Assembly (NCBI GenBank): GCA_943912755.1
Contig: CALTWF010000011.1
Span: forward strand, 1 to 64,000
Length of the DNA: 64,000 nt
Direction of reading: 5' to 3'
Source: an uncultured Pseudomonas sp.
GTDB taxonomy: Bacteria; Pseudomonadota; Gammaproteobacteria; Pseudomonadales; Pseudomonadaceae
Notes under the pieces: generated by a model
What the model was told of the DNA's origin: nothing
What the model saw: the letters and a program-made list of their open reading frames with translations, nothing else
The model's database searches: none
Program-made: the position numbers and the translations under genes
Part shown: positions 62,231-64,000 of the stretch, in pieces
How positions within the stretch are numbered: the first letter of the stretch is position 1
Layout: the number at the start of each line of letters is the position of its first letter

Positions 62231-63269
62231 TCTGGGTGGGCGACGCATTGGTGTCGATGCCGAGCCCTTGGTGATCGCCGAGATGAGCGGCAACCACAAC
62301 CAGTCGCTGGAGCGCGCCCTGGAGATCGTCGAAGCGGCGGCGCGGGCGGGTGCCCATGCGCTGAAGTTGCAGACCTACACCGCCGACACCATGACCCTCG
62401 ATCTGAGTCATGGCGAGTTCTTCATCGAAGATGCCAACAGCCTGTGGGCCGGTTCCTCGCTGTATGCGCTGTACCAGCAGGCCTACACGCCATGGGAGTG
62501 GCATGCGCCGATTTTCCGGCGCGCCCGCGAGCTGGGCATGCTGGCGTTTTCCACGCCGTTCGACGAGAGCGCCGTGGACTTTCTCGAAAGCCTCGATGTG
62601 CCGGCCTACAAGATCGCCAGCTTCGAGAACACCGACCTGCCGCTGATCCGCAAGGTGGCGGCGACCGGCAAGCCGATGATCATCTCCACCGGCATGGCCA
62701 GCCTCGCCGAGCTGGATGAAACCGTGCGTACCGCGCGCGCGGCGGGGTGCCGCGACCTGGTCCTGCTCAAGTGCACCAGCACCTACCCGGCCAGTCCGGA
62801 AAACAGCAACGTGCGCACCATTCCCCATCTGCGCGAGCTGTTCGGCTGCGAGGTCGGCCTGTCCGATCACACCCTCGGCGTGGGCGCCTCGGTGGCGGCA
62901 GTGGCCCTGGGCGCCAGCGTGGTGGAAAAGCATTTCACCCTCAGCCGCGCCGAGGGCGGGGTGGACGCGGCGTTCTCCCTGGAGCCGGCGGAACTGGCCA
63001 GCCTGGTGCAGGAAACCGCGCGCGCCTGGCAAGCGCTGGGCCAGGTGCGCTATGGCGCGACCCAGGCCGAGCAGGCGTCGAAGCGTTTTCGCCGGTCGTT
63101 GTACGTAGTGCGCGATATGGCGGCCGGCGAGGTGTTCGATGCCAGCAATGTGCGTGCCATTCGTCCGGGACTGGGTCTTGCGCCCAAGCATCTCGACGCC
63201 CTGCTCGGGCGCAAGGCGCGGCAGCCGCTCAAGCGTGGAACGGCACTCGACTGGACCCTGGTCGAGTAG
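62217..63269 (+). CDS. pseI: Pseudaminic acid synthase PseI
   Basis: A 350-aa NeuB-family enzyme that condenses the free diacetamido-trideoxy sugar with phosphoenolpyruvate to give pseudaminic acid. PLVIAEMSGNHNQSLERALEIVEAAARAGAHALKLQTYTADTMTL is the TIM-barrel start with metal- and PEP-binding residues. YKIASFENTDLPLIRKVAATGKPMIISTGMAS and LLKCTSTYPASP are conserved, and the C-terminal antifreeze-like SAF domain (about 285-350) closes the dimer active site. It overlaps pseG by 14 nt and is the last pse gene. Confidence 0.95.
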   Translation: MSSFDLGGRRIGVDAEPLVIAEMSGNHNQSLERALEIVEAAARAGAHALKLQTYTADTMTLDLSHGEFFIEDANSLWAGSSLYALYQQAYTPWEWHAPIFRRARELGMLAFSTPFDESAVDFLESLDVPAYKIASFENTDLPLIRKVAATGKPMIISTGMASLAELDETVRTARAAGCRDLVLLKCTSTYPASPENSNVRTIPHLRELFGCEVGLSDHTLGVGASVAAVALGASVVEKHFTLSRAEGGVDAAFSLEPAELASLVQETARAWQALGQVRYGATQAEQASKRFRRSLYVVRDMAAGEVFDASNVRAIRPGLGLAPKHLDALLGRKARQPLKRGTALDWTLVE

Positions 63270-63334
63270 GGCGCAGCCCGCCTGCTGCGGGCGGGCCCTA
63301 GGAAAAAGTGCCGTTGTCTGTGAAAATCCGTGAC

Positions 63335-63347
63335 CTATGAGTCATAG
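63335..63347. promoter_or_regulatory. Short palindrome upstream of the FabH-like gene
   Basis: CTATGA-G-TCATAG in the 235-nt gap between pseI and the FabH-like gene. The gap also begins with a GC-rich hairpin just after pseI (CCCGC/GCGGG) without a T run. I see no convincing sigma28 or sigma54 promoter there. Confidence 0.25.
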
Positions 63348-63504
63348 CGGACATCTGTGTCTCTATCGTTACCGGGAGTGACGGGCCGTGTCACCGTCAT
63401 TGCCACTGCCATCCAGTTCAGCGGATGGCGGGAATCCCTGTTTTCTGGCGCCCCTCGAATCATGCGAGCGGTGATCTTCAGCAGTTTTTTATTGGGAAGC
63501 CATG

Positions 63505-64000
63505 ATGATTGGCATAAAAAGCATTGCGAGCTACGTTCCGGCCGCCGGCCTGGACAACTACGCACAAGGCGCCAAGTTCGGCAAGGATGAGGAATTCATC
63601 CTCGGCAAGATCGGCTCGGCCTTCCTGCCTCGCAAATCCGACGAACAGGAAACCTCGGACCTGTGCGTCGAGGCGGTCAACGCCCTGTTCGCCGCCAACC
63701 CGACACTGTCGCGGGACTCCATCGATGCCCTGATCGTCGTCACCCAGAACGGCGACGCCGAGGGCCTGCCGCACACCGCCGCCATCGTCCAGGACAAACT
63801 CGGCCTGCCGACCAACATTGCGGCCTTCGACATTTCCCTGGGCTGTTCCGGCTACGTCTACGGCATCTACGCGCTCAAGGGCTTCATGGAGGCCACCGGC
63901 CTGAAGAACGGCCTGCTGGTTACCGCCGATCCCTATTCGAAGATCGTCGATCCGGAAGACCGCAACACCACCATGCTCTTCGGTGACGCCGCCACGGCCA
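63505..64000 (+). CDS. 3-oxoacyl-ACP synthase III (FabH)-like protein, 3' end cut by window
   Basis: The first 165 residues of a thiolase-fold ketoacyl synthase. DISLGCSGYVYGIYALKGFMEATG holds the nucleophilic Cys (near residue 112), and SIDALIVVTQNGDAEGLPHTAAIVQDKLGL and LLVTADPYSKIV are typical. The catalytic His and Asn lie beyond the window. ATG 63505 is chosen because GGGAAG ends 5 nt upstream; ATG 63502 is too close to it. FabH homologues occur beside flagellin genes in several pseudomonads (a-type flagellin islands), where they may make an acyl group for the glycan. The next gene outside the window may be fliC. Confidence 0.88.
   Translation, partial: MIGIKSIASYVPAAGLDNYAQGAKFGKDEEFILGKIGSAFLPRKSDEQETSDLCVEAVNALFAANPTLSRDSIDALIVVTQNGDAEGLPHTAAIVQDKLGLPTNIAAFDISLGCSGYVYGIYALKGFMEATGLKNGLLVTADPYSKIVDPEDRNTTMLFGDAATA

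Overview
The window is a 64-kb stretch of high-GC Pseudomonas chromosome. It looks like a member of the P. putida group, judged by inference from gene content and order and not by a database search. The best markers are the bkdA1-bkdA2-bkdB-lpdV operon with divergent bkdR, amrZ, and the order flgZ-flgN-flgM / flgA / cheV-cheR / flgBCDE / flgFGHIJKL. Genes are dense and mostly intact. No insertion sequence, prophage or CRISPR array is visible. REP-type palindromes sit in several intergenic gaps.

Layout. 1-4 kb: tandem tRNA-Arg(ACG) genes (the first cut by the window edge), the Mg2+ channel gene mgtE, the ribbon-helix-helix regulator amrZ, an isolated phnN and tRNA-Arg(CCT). 4-15 kb: a MarR/aminotransferase pair, a chemoreceptor with a sigma28-like promoter, two exporters, a glutathione transferase, an AraC-traX pair, and an Rrf2 regulator divergent from an NDH-2-like flavoprotein across a perfect palindrome. 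15-17 kb: a two-gene unit (2-oxoglutarate/Fe(II) oxygenase and TylF-type O-methyltransferase) behind a near-consensus sigma28 (FliA) promoter. 17-26 kb: branched-chain keto acid dehydrogenase, its Lrp-type activator, a glutamine-synthetase-like enzyme and an MFS carrier. 26-45.6 kb: flagellar and chemotaxis genes with one sigma28 and three sigma54 promoter candidates. A type V autotransporter gene lies in reverse between cheR and flgB. 45.7-64 kb: a flagellin-glycosylation island.

The island lies directly after flgL. It holds two giant multi-domain glycosyltransferases, a CDP-glucose-derived deoxysugar branch with a C-methyltransferase (rfbF, rfbG, rfbC-like epimerase, methyltransferase, reductase), a CmcI-type methyltransferase, a complete pseudaminic acid pathway (pseB, pseC, pseF, a pseG-pseH fusion, pseI), and the start of a FabH-like ketoacyl synthase cut by the window end. 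Two sigma54 promoter candidates head the two sugar operons, which would tie sugar synthesis to the flagellar cascade.

The most interesting hypothesis is that the remote FliA-driven oxygenase/methyltransferase pair at 15.6-17.2 kb adds late decorations to the same flagellin glycan. All functions come from reading the translated sequences and motifs. No searches were run.
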